A stretch of DNA of 32,389 bases from an uncultured Selenomonadales bacterium (GCA_937877545.1 CALFJE010000126.1:1-32389); one strand, 5' to 3'. Shown: positions 22,928 to 32,144, counted from the stretch's first letter. The notes: a model not told the origin generated them from the sequence alone. A program made the numbers and translations.

Positions 22928-24187
22928 TTAAGCCGTGAGATATTCCCAATGATAATTGCCCGCCGTTTTTGTCTTGCCCTGTAAAGCGTGCCCTATTGCG
23001 CTGCTGTGAATTCCGAGACTTTCGGCGGCTTCACGAACGCTGTTAAATATTTTCTGTGTTTCGACACAACGGACGATTTTGGCGGTCGTTTTAGGCAACT
23101 TTTTAACGGGTATCGGCGCAGGATTTTCCTTGACTAATTCCCAATGATAACCGCCTGCCGTTTTAATTTTTCCATGCAATGCTTGACTGATTAAACTTAC
23201 ACAAATCCCGACATGAATGGCGGCTTCGCTTATGGTTTTGAAAATGTTATTGGTCTCGACGCAACGCACAACCTTGCCGCGTTTCTGTTGAGGATTTCCC
23301 TTGTATGGCTTATGTGATCTCTTATCGACGAATTCCCAATGACAGCCGCTAACTTTTTCGTACCGTCCGTTTACAGCATGACCAATCGTTGTACTGCAGA
23401 CTCCGATACTATTCGCCGCCGCCCGAATACTCTCGTAAACCATGCCCGTTTCGATACAGCGGACAGGCTTTCTGCGCGGTTTTCTTGTTTCTTCGGGTCG
23501 AATATTGGCGGGACGCCCGTCCGCAAATTCCCAATGGCAACCCGCCGCCGTGAACGATTGACCATGTAAGGCGGCAGAGATTGTTCGGCTGTTTATGCCT
23601 ACAGATTTTGCCGCTTCTTTTACGGTAGGAAAAATATTTCCTGTTTCAATGCAACGGACAGGCTTTAGCAATCTGTTCTCGCGGGTCTCGCTCGGACTCC
23701 CGTCAACGTATTCAAAACGAAATCCGGCAACTGTAACTTGTTTTCCATGCAAAACATTGCTTATGGACGATGTTGTAGTGTTATAAGCCTCGGCGGCGGC
23801 TTTTTGGCTTGAAAAAATCTCGCCGCTCTCAACACATTTAACTTTTTTGCTTGTTTCGGGGTGTTTTTTGCCTGTATTAAGCTTACGGAGTTTTTCGCGA
23901 CCCTCGTCGGACATACCTTGTCCCTCTGTGCGGATATTATATTCCGGGTGCAATTCGTTAATGTAAGCCGTTTCTTTCCTGTCGAGCTCTTCGGGGGGGG
24001 GGCATTCTTCGAGGATTTTAAATTCAAATTCGGCAACGCCGTATTGTTCAAAGTCCTCAACCATTCTTGCGGGCGGTTTACGTTTGTGCTGATTGAAACG
24101 CCGCTTGATGTCTTTACTCTGCCCGACGTATCGCTTGCCGTTCTTGACGCAAGTGATTTGGTAAATGCCGACAATCTTTTTAGCCAT
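22928..24187 (-). CDS. GIY-YIG nuclease with five NUMOD1-like repeats (homing-endonuclease-like)
   Basis: A 419-residue protein. The GIY-YIG catalytic domain comes first (GIYQI at 7-11, KRYVGQS at 19-25, arginines of IKRRFNQH, and a glutamate in the RKETAYIN segment). A short NUMOD3-like link follows (DEGREKLRKLNTGKKHPE). Then come five copies of a module of about 60 residues built as C(I/V)ET-x-IF-x-S-x-x-EAA-x-S-x-GI-x-x-x-x-I-x-x-ALHGK-x-x-x-AG-x-HWE. This is the NUMOD1 DNA-binding helix-turn-helix of phage homing endonucleases. It is free-standing: no intron or intein surrounds it. Ten cytosines code for the CPPP of ECPPPEELD (residues 63-66), a possible slippage site. It lies between argJ and the HAD gene. 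Confidence 0.85.
   Translation of the reverse strand: MAKKIVGIYQITCVKNGKRYVGQSKDIKRRFNQHKRKPPARMVEDFEQYGVAEFEFKILEECPPPEELDRKETAYINELHPEYNIRTEGQGMSDEGREKLRKLNTGKKHPETSKKVKCVESGEIFSSQKAAAEAYNTTTSSISNVLHGKQVTVAGFRFEYVDGSPSETRENRLLKPVRCIETGNIFPTVKEAAKSVGINSRTISAALHGQSFTAAGCHWEFADGRPANIRPEETRKPRRKPVRCIETGMVYESIRAAANSIGVCSTTIGHAVNGRYEKVSGCHWEFVDKRSHKPYKGNPQQKRGKVVRCVETNNIFKTISEAAIHVGICVSLISQALHGKIKTAGGYHWELVKENPAPIPVKKLPKTTAKIVRCVETQKIFNSVREAAESLGIHSSAIGHALQGKTKTAGNYHWEYLTA
23993..24002 (-). repeat. C10 homopolymer inside the GIY-YIG gene
   Basis: Ten G on the plus strand, read as TGC CCC CCC CCC on the coding strand. As given it is in frame. Gain or loss of one base would cut the protein at about residue 66. 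Confidence 0.9.
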
Positions 24188-24227
24188 TGCTCATGTCCTT
24201 TAAATTCAACATATAATATTTTTGTTA

Positions 24228-25439
24228 TTAAGTTGTGTAGTCTGCGTTGATTTTGATATATTGAAAACTGAGGTCGCACGTGTAAACGGTTGCTTGCGCG
24301 GAGCCGAGTCCGAGTTCAATATCGATAACAATGTCGTGTTCGGCGAGGACTTTACGCATGGCGTCCGCGTCGAATTTCGTTACAAGTCCTTTTTCGTAGG
24401 CTGTGATTCCGCCAAACTTGATAATGACTTTTTCGGGAATGATTTTAACGCCCGAATAGCCGACCGCGCAAATAAAGCGTCCGACATTGCTATCATGACC
24501 GAATATCGCACTTTTACACAGCGGCGAATTGGCAACAGCCATGCCGACCTGTTTGGCGTCCGCGAAAGATTTTGCGCCCGTGACGTTGAGCGTAATGAAT
24601 TTGGTTGCGCCCTCGCCGTCCGCCGCAATTCGCTTTGCCATCTCGACGCAAATGCTTTTGAGCGTGTCGTAAAATTTCTGATAGTCCGCGCCTTTGTCGA
24701 CGATTTTTTTATTGCCCGCCGCGCCGTTCGCCAACACGACAACCATATCGTTGGTGCTCATGTCGCCGTCAACCGACACGCAGTTAAAGCTGACCTCGGT
24801 AATTTCGCGCAGAGCCGCCTGCAGAAGTTTTTGGTCGATGTCGGCGTCGGTGGTGATGAAGCAGAGCATTGTAGCCATATCGGGGCGAATCATGCCGGAA
24901 CCTTTGGCGATAGCTCCGAAACGAACCTCAACGCCGCCAAGCTCAATTTCGGTCGCGCAAGCTTTGGAGTAGGTGTCGGTCGTGACAATCGCGTTGCCCG
25001 CGTTTACGGAGCCGTCCTTGGAGAGCTTGCTTACGGCGTCTTTAATGCCCGCCGCCATTTTGTCCATGGGCAGGTTGGAGCCGATAAGCCCCGTTGAGGC
25101 GACGATAACGTCATCTGCGCGGCAACCCAATTCGCGGGCAGTAAGCTCCGCCATTTTTTCTGCGTCTTTAACGCCCTGCTCGCCCGTACAAGCATTGGCG
25201 CAACCGGCATTGGCTACGACAGCATGAGCCGTGCCCGTGTTGACGACGATTTTGCTTAAGTGAACGGGAGCCGCCGCCACGAGGTTTTTCGTGAAGACGC
25301 CCGCCACTGCCGCCTCGCGTTCGGTGTAGATGACCGCCACGTCGAGGTTGCCGTTTTTCTTGATACCTGCGCGGACGCCCGCCGCCGTGAAGCCTTGCGG
25401 ATAGGCGACGCCCGCCGTCTTGTGATTATCGCTGAACAT
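24228..25439 (-). CDS. argJ: Bifunctional ornithine acetyltransferase / N-acetylglutamate synthase ArgJ
   Basis: Enzyme of 403 residues that moves the acetyl group from N-acetylornithine to glutamate, recycling it in arginine synthesis. ArgJ matures by self-cleavage before a threonine; here GSGMIRPDMATML gives T190 as the nucleophile. Other family segments are NAGCANACTGEQG, STGLIG and the C-terminal TCDLSFQYIKINADYTT. Whether it also makes N-acetylglutamate from acetyl-CoA cannot be told from sequence. SD AAGGAGGA is ideal. It follows argC on the same strand; the 64-base gap holds an 11-bp inverted repeat. Confidence 0.96.
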   Translation of the reverse strand: MFSDNHKTAGVAYPQGFTAAGVRAGIKKNGNLDVAVIYTEREAAVAGVFTKNLVAAAPVHLSKIVVNTGTAHAVVANAGCANACTGEQGVKDAEKMAELTARELGCRADDVIVASTGLIGSNLPMDKMAAGIKDAVSKLSKDGSVNAGNAIVTTDTYSKACATEIELGGVEVRFGAIAKGSGMIRPDMATMLCFITTDADIDQKLLQAALREITEVSFNCVSVDGDMSTNDMVVVLANGAAGNKKIVDKGADYQKFYDTLKSICVEMAKRIAADGEGATKFITLNVTGAKSFADAKQVGMAVANSPLCKSAIFGHDSNVGRFICAVGYSGVKIIPEKVIIKFGGITAYEKGLVTKFDADAMRKVLAEHDIVIDIELGLGSAQATVYTCDLSFQYIKINADYTT

Positions 25440-25460
25440 TTAAAATCCTCCTTATTTCTG

Positions 25461-25500
25461 GTAGCCGGTAGCTGGCAGCCAGCCACTAACTACCGGCTAC
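25461..25500. repeat. Perfect 11-bp inverted repeat between argC and argJ
   Basis: GTAGCCGGTAG (25461-25471) and CTACCGGCTAC (25490-25500) flank an 18-base loop that itself contains GCTGGCAGCCAGC. No T-run follows, so it is not a simple terminator; it looks like a REP-type or mRNA-stabilising hairpin. Confidence 0.7.
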
Positions 25501-25503
25501 TAA

Positions 25504-26541
25504 TCACGGATACAGGGGTACAACATCAAGCCCGACACTTTCATAAAAGCCCGCCGCTATGTTGAAGTTCTGGACGGCTTGACCCGCCGCGCCCTTAACC
25601 AAGTTGTCAATCGCGGAAAGGATTATAACACGCCGCGTGCGCTCGTCAATGTGCCACGCCAAATCGCAGTAGTTGGAGCCGCGAACAAATTTCGTTTCGG
25701 GATAAGCGTCGCGCCCCAACAGGCGGATAAATTTCTCGCCCGCGTACATCTTATGAAACGCCGCGTCAATCATGTCGTCGGAGACGCCCTCCTTAATCGT
25801 CGCGTAGCACGTAGCCAAAATGCCGCGTGACATGGGAACCAAATGCGGCGTAAAGTTTATAATCGTCTCTTCGCCGCCCAAATCCTTAAGAGCTTGTTCG
25901 ATTTCGGGCGTGTGACGGTGATGAGCCACGTTGTAAGCCTTAAAGTTGTCGTAGAGTTCGGGGAAGTGGTTGCCGAGCTTAAGCCCTCTGCCCGCGCCCG
26001 ATACACCGCTTGCCGCGTCGACGATGATTGAATTCGCCTCTATCAAGTGGTGCTTAACCAAAGGAGCCAGCGCGAGGATTGAGGCGGTCGTGAAACAGCC
26101 CGCGTTGCCTATAATCTTAGCCGTGCGAATGTCTTCGCGATAAATTTCCGCCAAGCCGTAAACGCGATGTGCGTCCTTGTGCTTGTGCGCCACGTTGTAC
26201 CACGCCTCGTAAACGGAAGTGTCGGCGAAACGATAATCCGCGCCCAAATCGATTATCCTAACGGGCAACGCCTCCAGCTTAAGCCCGACGTCCATGGCGT
26301 GTCCGTGCGGCAGGGCGATAAAGATATATTCGCTGTCAGAACCGATAGCCTCGATGTCCGCCAAACTTTCCAACGTCAAATCGCAGATTCCGCGCAGGTG
26401 CGGATACAGCTCCGATATTTTTTTCCCCGTGTGACTTTCCGAGGTTATGTGGACGAGCCGAGCTTGCGGGTGCCTGATTAAAATCGACAGCAACTCCGCC
26501 CCCGCGTAGCCCGTCGCTCCGATTACGCTTACTTTTACCAA
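25504..26541 (-). CDS. argC: N-acetyl-gamma-glutamyl-phosphate reductase ArgC
   Basis: NADPH-dependent reductase of arginine synthesis, 345 residues. The N-terminal nucleotide-binding loop is VSVIGATGYAGAELL. The catalytic cysteine is C149 (GNAGCFTTA, a variant of the usual PGCYPTA). The segments SGVSGAGRG, HHRHTPEIEQ and the C-terminal GLDVVPLYP are typical. The start is set at TTG 26541-26539 because GGAGG lies seven bases upstream and the length then equals the family norm; an in-frame upstream ATG at 26574 lies in the gpi terminator and is rejected. It is followed by argJ. Little room for a promoter exists between the gpi terminator and the SD. Confidence 0.95.
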   Translation of the reverse strand: MVKVSVIGATGYAGAELLSILIRHPQARLVHITSESHTGKKISELYPHLRGICDLTLESLADIEAIGSDSEYIFIALPHGHAMDVGLKLEALPVRIIDLGADYRFADTSVYEAWYNVAHKHKDAHRVYGLAEIYREDIRTAKIIGNAGCFTTASILALAPLVKHHLIEANSIIVDAASGVSGAGRGLKLGNHFPELYDNFKAYNVAHHRHTPEIEQALKDLGGEETIINFTPHLVPMSRGILATCYATIKEGVSDDMIDAAFHKMYAGEKFIRLLGRDAYPETKFVRGSNYCDLAWHIDERTRRVIILSAIDNLVKGAAGQAVQNFNIAAGFYESVGLDVVPLYP

Positions 26542-26572
26542 AATGCTTCCTCCAATCCGAATTATCGATTGC

Positions 26573-26608
26573 AAAAAAACCTCCCGCCAAAAATCTTTCG
26601 GCGAGAGG
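26573..26608 (-). terminator. Terminator after gpi
   Basis: CCTCTCGCC pairs with GGCGGGAGG (9 bp, one wobble), followed by seven T residues on the minus strand. Confidence 0.85.
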
Positions 26609-26630
26609 CTGATTTATTTGCGTGTAAAGA

Positions 26631-28079
26631 TTATCCTTTGGCTTTGAGCTCTTGGAGTTTCGGTCCCATGATGCGCTTGTAAGCCTCGACGCCCGGCTGA
26701 TTGAACGCGTCGACGTTGAGCAGTTCGCCCTCGTAGGCAACCGACATTGCCAACAGATACATCAATTCGCCGAGGTGATATTCGTTGACTTCGGGGAGGG
26801 TAAAGCACGCGTTGAAGCGTTTGTTGGACTTGAGAGCGTCGGCGTTGGATTGACGCGCCACTTCCAGAGCGTCGCCCATGGTTACGCCCGAAATGTCCGC
26901 CAGCTTCTTGACGTTCGGGAAGACGTTCGGGATAGTCAAATCGTTCGCCCACTTCGCGACCTTGACGAATTGCACAACCTTATCGAGCGTGCCTTCCTGA
27001 TGTTGCTGAGTTTGGGAATGCATATCGGTAGTACCGACGGCTACCAACGGCGTGCGACCTTCGCAAACTTCGTTGCCTTCCTTATCCCACTGCTTGCCGA
27101 GCGATTCAGCCAACAGTTGGATGTACCACTCCGACAAACTCTTGAGATAATCGCCGTAGGGCATGAGGACTTCGATATTGCGCCCGTGCTTCTTGTAAGC
27201 GGCAACCTTGAGCGCGGCGTTGAGCATGGCGGGATTCTGCCAGATGTCGTCGTTTTGGCAAGCCTTATCCATATCCTGCGCGCCCTGGAGGAAAGCCTCA
27301 ATATCCATGCCGATAACCGCCGCCGTGGAAAGACCGACCTCGCAGAAGACCGTAAAGCGACCGCCGACGCCGTCGGGTACCGCGAAGCACTCCCAGCCGT
27401 TGTCAACCGCGATTTGCTTAAGGAGCGTCTTCTTTTCCATGTTGGGGTCGGTGACGGCAACGACTTCGACCTCAATGTCCTCGCATTTTTTCAGCTCGTC
27501 GTAAATGACCATGAAGTTGCTCATTGTGTCGAGGGTGCCGCCGCTCTTGGAAATGCAAATCAGCATGACTTTGAACTTGCCACCCTTATTCGCCGCCATA
27601 GCCTTAAGGTGATTGATGATGTCGCCGGTTCTGCGCGGGTCGATGTTCTGTCCGCTGAAGTAGACTTTGGGCAAGCCCTTGCGCTGTTCGGTCGTCCAAG
27701 TGTTCCAGAATTCGCCGCAGAAGATGTCGAACAGGACTTTGTTGCCGAGGAACGAGCCGCCGATACCGAGCGAGACAACCGCGTCGACGTTGTTGCGGAT
27801 TTTCTCCGTGAAGTCGTGGAGGCGTTTAATGCTGGCGGGGCTGTTGAGATTGAGCTTGCCGTTTTCCTCGGTGATGTAGGGCAGTTTGGAGAAGTAAACT
27901 TTTTCGGGGTTGCCGTCTTTGCTGAGGTGGGCTTTGATGAAGCCGGTTTCGCGCATGACCTTCATAGCCTCGTGGGCTTTTCTGAGGGCGTCGAAGTCGA
28001 TGTCTGCCTCGGTTACTTTGCCTTCGCCGAAAAGATTATCGTAGTCGAAGCTGAAGCCCGATTTCAAAGTGAGAGCCAT
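26631..28079 (-). CDS. pgi: Glucose-6-phosphate isomerase
   Basis: Interconverts glucose-6-phosphate and fructose-6-phosphate; 482 residues. Phosphate- and sugar-binding segments are present: SLGIGGSFLGNK, ISKSGGTLDTMSNF and GGRFTVFCEVGL. The C-terminal part carries a histidine/glutamine-rich MHSQTQQHQEG and ends in the usual lysine-containing region. The start is ATG 28079 with AAGGAAG eight bases upstream; the frame is open further upstream but no better start is seen. It follows pgm by about 55 bases on the same strand and is closed by its own terminator, so it is the likely end of the phosphosugar gene cluster. Confidence 0.95.
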   Translation of the reverse strand: MALTLKSGFSFDYDNLFGEGKVTEADIDFDALRKAHEAMKVMRETGFIKAHLSKDGNPEKVYFSKLPYITEENGKLNLNSPASIKRLHDFTEKIRNNVDAVVSLGIGGSFLGNKVLFDIFCGEFWNTWTTEQRKGLPKVYFSGQNIDPRRTGDIINHLKAMAANKGGKFKVMLICISKSGGTLDTMSNFMVIYDELKKCEDIEVEVVAVTDPNMEKKTLLKQIAVDNGWECFAVPDGVGGRFTVFCEVGLSTAAVIGMDIEAFLQGAQDMDKACQNDDIWQNPAMLNAALKVAAYKKHGRNIEVLMPYGDYLKSLSEWYIQLLAESLGKQWDKEGNEVCEGRTPLVAVGTTDMHSQTQQHQEGTLDKVVQFVKVAKWANDLTIPNVFPNVKKLADISGVTMGDALEVARQSNADALKSNKRFNACFTLPEVNEYHLGELMYLLAMSVAYEGELLNVDAFNQPGVEAYKRIMGPKLQELKAKG

Positions 28080-28134
28080 TAAAAATTCTTCCTTTCCAAT
28101 TCCAAAACCACTAACCTTACCCGTTAATCGTGAA

Positions 28135-29748
28135 TTACACGACAGAGGCAACGATGTCTTGAGCCTCCGCCTGAATCTGCTTGAGATGATCTGCGCTGAC
28201 GAAGCTCTCGGCGTAGACTTTGCACATATCCTCGGTGCCGGAGGGACGCGCCGCGAACCAACCCTTATCCGTGACGACCTTCAAGCCGCCGATAGATGCG
28301 CCGTTGCCCGGAGCCTTCGTGAATTTGCCGGTGATCTTCGCGCCTGCGAGCGTATCGGCTTTGAGGTTTTCGGGAGCCAATTTGCCGAGCGCGGCTTTCT
28401 GTTCGGGCGTGGCGGGCGTATCCTTGCGGGCATAGTAGAAGGTGCCGAATTTGTCGGTAAGTTCCTTGTGGTGTTCGGAGGGATTCTTGCCGGTCTTCGC
28501 GGTGATTTCGACGGCGAGCAAGTCCATGATAATGCCGTCCTTATCGGTCGTCCAAACGCTGGCGTCTTTGCAAAGGAACGAGGCTCCTGCAGACTCTTCG
28601 CCGCCGAAGCCCATTGAGCCGTCAAACAAGCCGTCAACGAACCACTTAAAGCCGACGGGAACCTCACAGAGTTTGCGCCCGATGTCAGCGGCGACTTTGT
28701 CAATCAACGAGCTGGAGACGAGCGTCTTGCCGACCATGGCGTCTTTGCTCCAACCGGGGCGATTGGTGAACAGGTACTTAATCGCGACGGCGAGGTAGTG
28801 ATTCGGATTCATAAGCCCTTGCGGGGTAACTATGCCGTGGCGGTCGTAGTCGGTATCGTTGCCGAAAGCAATATCGTACTTGTCTTTGAGCGCGATAAGG
28901 TTAGCCATGGCGAACGGGCTGGAGCAGTCCATACGGATTTTGCCGTCGTGGTCGGGCGGCATGAATTTAAACGTATAATCGATGTCGGGATTGACGACGA
29001 TAATCGGATTCTTAATCTTGTAGACTTCGTTAATCAAATCCCAGTAGAAGATGCCGGAGCCGCCGAGCGGGTCTGCGCCGACCTTCAAGCCGCTGTTGAC
29101 GACGGCGTCCATGTCGATAACTCTGCCCAGAGCCTCGACGTAGGGGCGCATGTAGTCCATAAAGTGCACGTTGTCCATTTTGACGGCGCGCTCGAAGGGG
29201 ATACGCTTAACAACTTTGTCGACGCCTTGAGCAATAATTTCGTTGGCGCGATTCTGGATAATCTTGGTGGTCTCCGCGCTTGCGGGTCCGCCGGTGGTCG
29301 GGTCGTACTTGATGCCGCCGTCGGTCGGAGGATTGTGCGAAGGCGTGATAACGATACCGTCAGCCTGCTTAGCCTCTTTGCGTTCGTAATTGTGCGCGAG
29401 GATAATGCGGGACACGACGGGCGTCGGGACGGGTTTGAAGTCTTCCTGCAGAATAATCTCGACGCCGTTAGCCGCCAAGACTTCGACACAGGAGCGGAGC
29501 GCGGGTTCGGAAAGGGCGTGAGTGTCTGCGCCAATGTAGAGCGGTCCTTGAATCTTTTCGGCGGTGCGATACTCGTAGACAGCCTGCGCTATGGCAAGGA
29601 TATGTTGCTCGTTGAAGCTGTTCTTGGCAGAGCTGCCGCGGTGCCCCGACGTGCCGAACGCTACGGCGTGCGTTTTATTCTGCGGGTCGGGCGTGAGCGT
29701 GTAGTAATCGCTGATTAGGGACGGAAGGTTGACAACGGTTTTACTCAT
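28135..29748 (-). CDS. pgm: Phosphoglucomutase (alpha-D-glucose type)
   Basis: Interconverts glucose-1-phosphate and glucose-6-phosphate; 537 residues, close to E. coli Pgm (546). The N-terminal signature VAFGTSGHRGSS is present. The phosphorylated serine is S137 in ITPSHNPP. The magnesium loop is D298-x-D300-x-D302 (GNDTDYDRHG), and the sugar-binding loop is GGEESAGASF. A C-terminal phosphate-binding segment (FAARPSGTEDMCKVY) is also clear. SD AAAGGAGG lies upstream. Together with gpi and the second mutase it links central carbon flow to nucleotide-sugar and glycan precursors. Confidence 0.97.
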   Translation of the reverse strand: MSKTVVNLPSLISDYYTLTPDPQNKTHAVAFGTSGHRGSSAKNSFNEQHILAIAQAVYEYRTAEKIQGPLYIGADTHALSEPALRSCVEVLAANGVEIILQEDFKPVPTPVVSRIILAHNYERKEAKQADGIVITPSHNPPTDGGIKYDPTTGGPASAETTKIIQNRANEIIAQGVDKVVKRIPFERAVKMDNVHFMDYMRPYVEALGRVIDMDAVVNSGLKVGADPLGGSGIFYWDLINEVYKIKNPIIVVNPDIDYTFKFMPPDHDGKIRMDCSSPFAMANLIALKDKYDIAFGNDTDYDRHGIVTPQGLMNPNHYLAVAIKYLFTNRPGWSKDAMVGKTLVSSSLIDKVAADIGRKLCEVPVGFKWFVDGLFDGSMGFGGEESAGASFLCKDASVWTTDKDGIIMDLLAVEITAKTGKNPSEHHKELTDKFGTFYYARKDTPATPEQKAALGKLAPENLKADTLAGAKITGKFTKAPGNGASIGGLKVVTDKGWFAARPSGTEDMCKVYAESFVSADHLKQIQAEAQDIVASVV

Positions 29749-29780
29749 AATGAGTCCTCCTTTGGTTAAAGAATTTTATC

Positions 29781-30729
29781 TCATGCTCGGTTGAGCGGAA
29801 TTGGCAGGTTTAATTCACTGTAGCTTTTCAAAACCTCTTGGGCGGTTGGCATATATTCTGGCAGTGCTGAGCTGTCGCGCAACTTCACATAATCCGCCAC
29901 AAGTAACGTCAACGCCTCGCGGAATTCTTTAGGAATCAGATTTTGAGCTACGAAGATTAACTGCGGAACTAAATGCGTGTAGTCTCTTTTGCGCAGATTG
30001 CGACGGTGGGAACAAAGGATCGTCGGATAAGTGCTCCTGTCGAGTACGTCCTTAGACCACATGAGGTTCCTAGAAAAATCGCCGTATTGGGAAAGGTCTC
30101 TGAAAGGCTTAATGCCGTGTTTCTTCGTCAATAAGCTCCAAACAGTCTGGTCGTGGCGATTTTCTTTGAAGCCGTCGTAGTTTTCCTTGCCAAGCTGATT
30201 GGGCATGTCGGTGACGATTCGCGGGTCTTGTATGTACCACAGGAATTCGTCAATCAAGGTGACGGAAGCTGGCGTTTTCTTCAAGAGGATGTACGTCGCG
30301 CAACGTTGCGGCGTTTCGGCATATTGTTCGCTGTCGCAGTCCATGAGGATAAAGGCGTCGCGCTTGCTCCAAACTTTTTCTATAGCCCATGCGCCTATTT
30401 CAAAGCACATGACATCAGTATTCGCGTTTTGCATAACATCTATGAGGGGGGGCATAATTTATGTAAAATGCGCCCGAATCGACATAGAAGACATAATCGC
30501 CGAAGTCGACGCCGGAAAGGGCGTCTTTTATTATGAGCGGCTTCCAGAGCCAATAGCCTGCGCCGCGTGGTTGGTCGAGTATGAATTTATTTTTCGCATA
30601 GAAGTCGGCGGGAATGTCTTTGGGCGAATACTCCCGAACTTTATCCGCGCCGAACAGGTATGCCGTTTGCGTCTGCAGTTGTTGCCACGGACGAAACTTT
30701 TCGTCGGCATAGTTTATGCACAGCAACAT
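29781..30729 (-). pseudogene. Glycan-related (glycosyltransferase-like) gene, frameshifted at a C7 tract
   Basis: Two overlapping frames form one gene of about 316 codons. The first part (from ATG 30729) reads MLLCINYADEKFRPWQ, then PRGAGYWLWKPLII and DYVFYVDSGAFYINY. The second part continues PPLIDVMQNANTDVMCFE, WSKRDAFILMDCD and so on, to NLPIPLNRA. Shared features (PRGAG-x-WLWKP, D-x-GA-x-x-I, WTKRD-like) fit a family of capsule and polysaccharide proteins of glycosyltransferase type; exact activity is unknown. The break is at seven cytosines (30446-30452). With six, the frame reads YINYAPLIDVM and is restored. Its start overlaps the end of the upstream mutase gene. It may be phase-variable, broken, or a sequencing error. 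Confidence 0.7.
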
Positions 30730-30743
30730 AGAATCACCCGCTT

Positions 30744-32108
30744 TCAAGCGCGGATAATGGCAAGCAATTCGTCGCGCTTAGCCTCCATTAAAGCTTTGTC
30801 GCCGCGAGCCTCCACGTTCAGGCGGATATAAGGCTCCGTCTGTGAGCCGCGCAGATTGAAACGCCAATCGTCAAAGTCGATACTCAAGCCGTCGATGTGA
30901 TTGACTTTGCCGCCCGCGCCGTAGCGAGCCTCAATCGTCGACATAATTTCCCTTACCTTGTCGACGCCGGAAACTTTGGTGTTAATCTCGCCGCTGACAG
31001 GGTATTTGGCAATGCGTTCCGCCATGAGCTCGGACAAAGTTTTATCGGTACGGCTAAGCAGTTCCAAGACGAGGAGCCAGGGAATCATGCCGCTGTCGCA
31101 ATAACAAAAATCGCGGAAATAGTGATGAGCGGACATTTCGCCGCCGTAAATCGCATTTTCCGCACGCATAAGCTCTTTTATGTAGACGTGTCCCGAACGA
31201 CACATAATGGGCTTGCCGCCCAAACTTTCCACGATGTCAATCGTATTCCAAATGGCACGCGGGTCGTAGATAATCTTTTCGCCCTTATTCTTTTCGCAAA
31301 ACGCCTCGGCGAGAAGCCCGACCATATAATAGCCCTCGATAAAGCCGCCCGTCTCGTCGAAGAGGAAGCAACGGTCAAAGTCGCCGTCGAAGGCAACGCC
31401 GCAATCCGCGCCGCTTTCCACGACAGCCTTTGAGGTCTCTGCGCGGGCGTCTTGGAGCAGGGGATTGGGTACGCCGTTGGGGAAGAAACCGTTGGCGTTG
31501 TTGTGGACTTTGACAATCTCGAAGGGAAGGAATTTTTCCAGCTCGTTTATAATCGGACCCGCCGAGCCGTTGCCGGTGTTAATGACGACTTTAAACGGCT
31601 TGAGGTTTTCGACGTTGACATAGGACAACAGGCAGTCGATATAATCGGGCTGAATGTCAATCCTGCGGACGGTGCCGGTCGCCTTGCGGAAGCTCCAATC
31701 GCGGGTTTCGTCCTCGACCGCCGCCTTGACAGCCAACAAGCCGCTCTGCGGCGCGACGGGGCGGACGCCCTTGCCGACGAATTTCATACCGTTGTATTCC
31801 TTGGGGTTGTGCGAGGCGGTAATCATGATGCCGCCGTCGAAGTCGTTAAAGCCGGTGGCGAAGTAGACCATTTCGGTGCCGCATTGCCCGATGTCGTAGA
31901 CGTTGCAACCCGCCTCGGTGAGTCCGCGAGCCAAAGCGTCGAAGAGCGTCGAGCCGGAAAGGCGGATGTCGTGACCGACGGCGACCGTTTTCGCACCGAA
32001 AATTTCCGGGAAGACTCTGCCCACCCGATAGGCAAGCTCTTGGTTTATGCTTTCGGGGTAAATGCCGCGAATGTCATACGCGCCGAAGCCCGTTGTGTTC
32101 ACTGCCAT
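30744..32108 (-). CDS. Phosphomannomutase/phosphoglucomutase (ManB/CpsG type)
   Basis: Alpha-D-phosphohexomutase of 454 residues, likely acting on mannose-1-P/6-P and/or the glucose phosphates. The N-terminus has FGAYDIRGIYP, the phosphorylated serine is S99 in TASHNPKEYNG, and the magnesium loop is D241-x-D243-x-D245 (FDGDFDRCF). The sugar-specificity loop is GGEMSAHHYF, and the C-terminal phosphate loop is RGSQTEPYIRLNVEA. The GEMSAHH loop is the form seen in PMM/PGM enzymes. SD AAAGGAGCG and a SigA-like promoter lie upstream. It overlaps the glycan-related gene, supporting a shared role in surface polysaccharide synthesis. Confidence 0.95.
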   Translation of the reverse strand: MAVNTTGFGAYDIRGIYPESINQELAYRVGRVFPEIFGAKTVAVGHDIRLSGSTLFDALARGLTEAGCNVYDIGQCGTEMVYFATGFNDFDGGIMITASHNPKEYNGMKFVGKGVRPVAPQSGLLAVKAAVEDETRDWSFRKATGTVRRIDIQPDYIDCLLSYVNVENLKPFKVVINTGNGSAGPIINELEKFLPFEIVKVHNNANGFFPNGVPNPLLQDARAETSKAVVESGADCGVAFDGDFDRCFLFDETGGFIEGYYMVGLLAEAFCEKNKGEKIIYDPRAIWNTIDIVESLGGKPIMCRSGHVYIKELMRAENAIYGGEMSAHHYFRDFCYCDSGMIPWLLVLELLSRTDKTLSELMAERIAKYPVSGEINTKVSGVDKVREIMSTIEARYGAGGKVNHIDGLSIDFDDWRFNLRGSQTEPYIRLNVEARGDKALMEAKRDELLAIIRA

Positions 32109-32144
32109 ATTTTACGCGCTCCTTTAATTCTGATATTTGTTGCT

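Noticed and set aside
26652..28082. 476-codon plus-strand frame opposite gpi
   Set aside because: Antisense shadow of a firm housekeeping gene; composition mirrors the codon pattern of the real strand.
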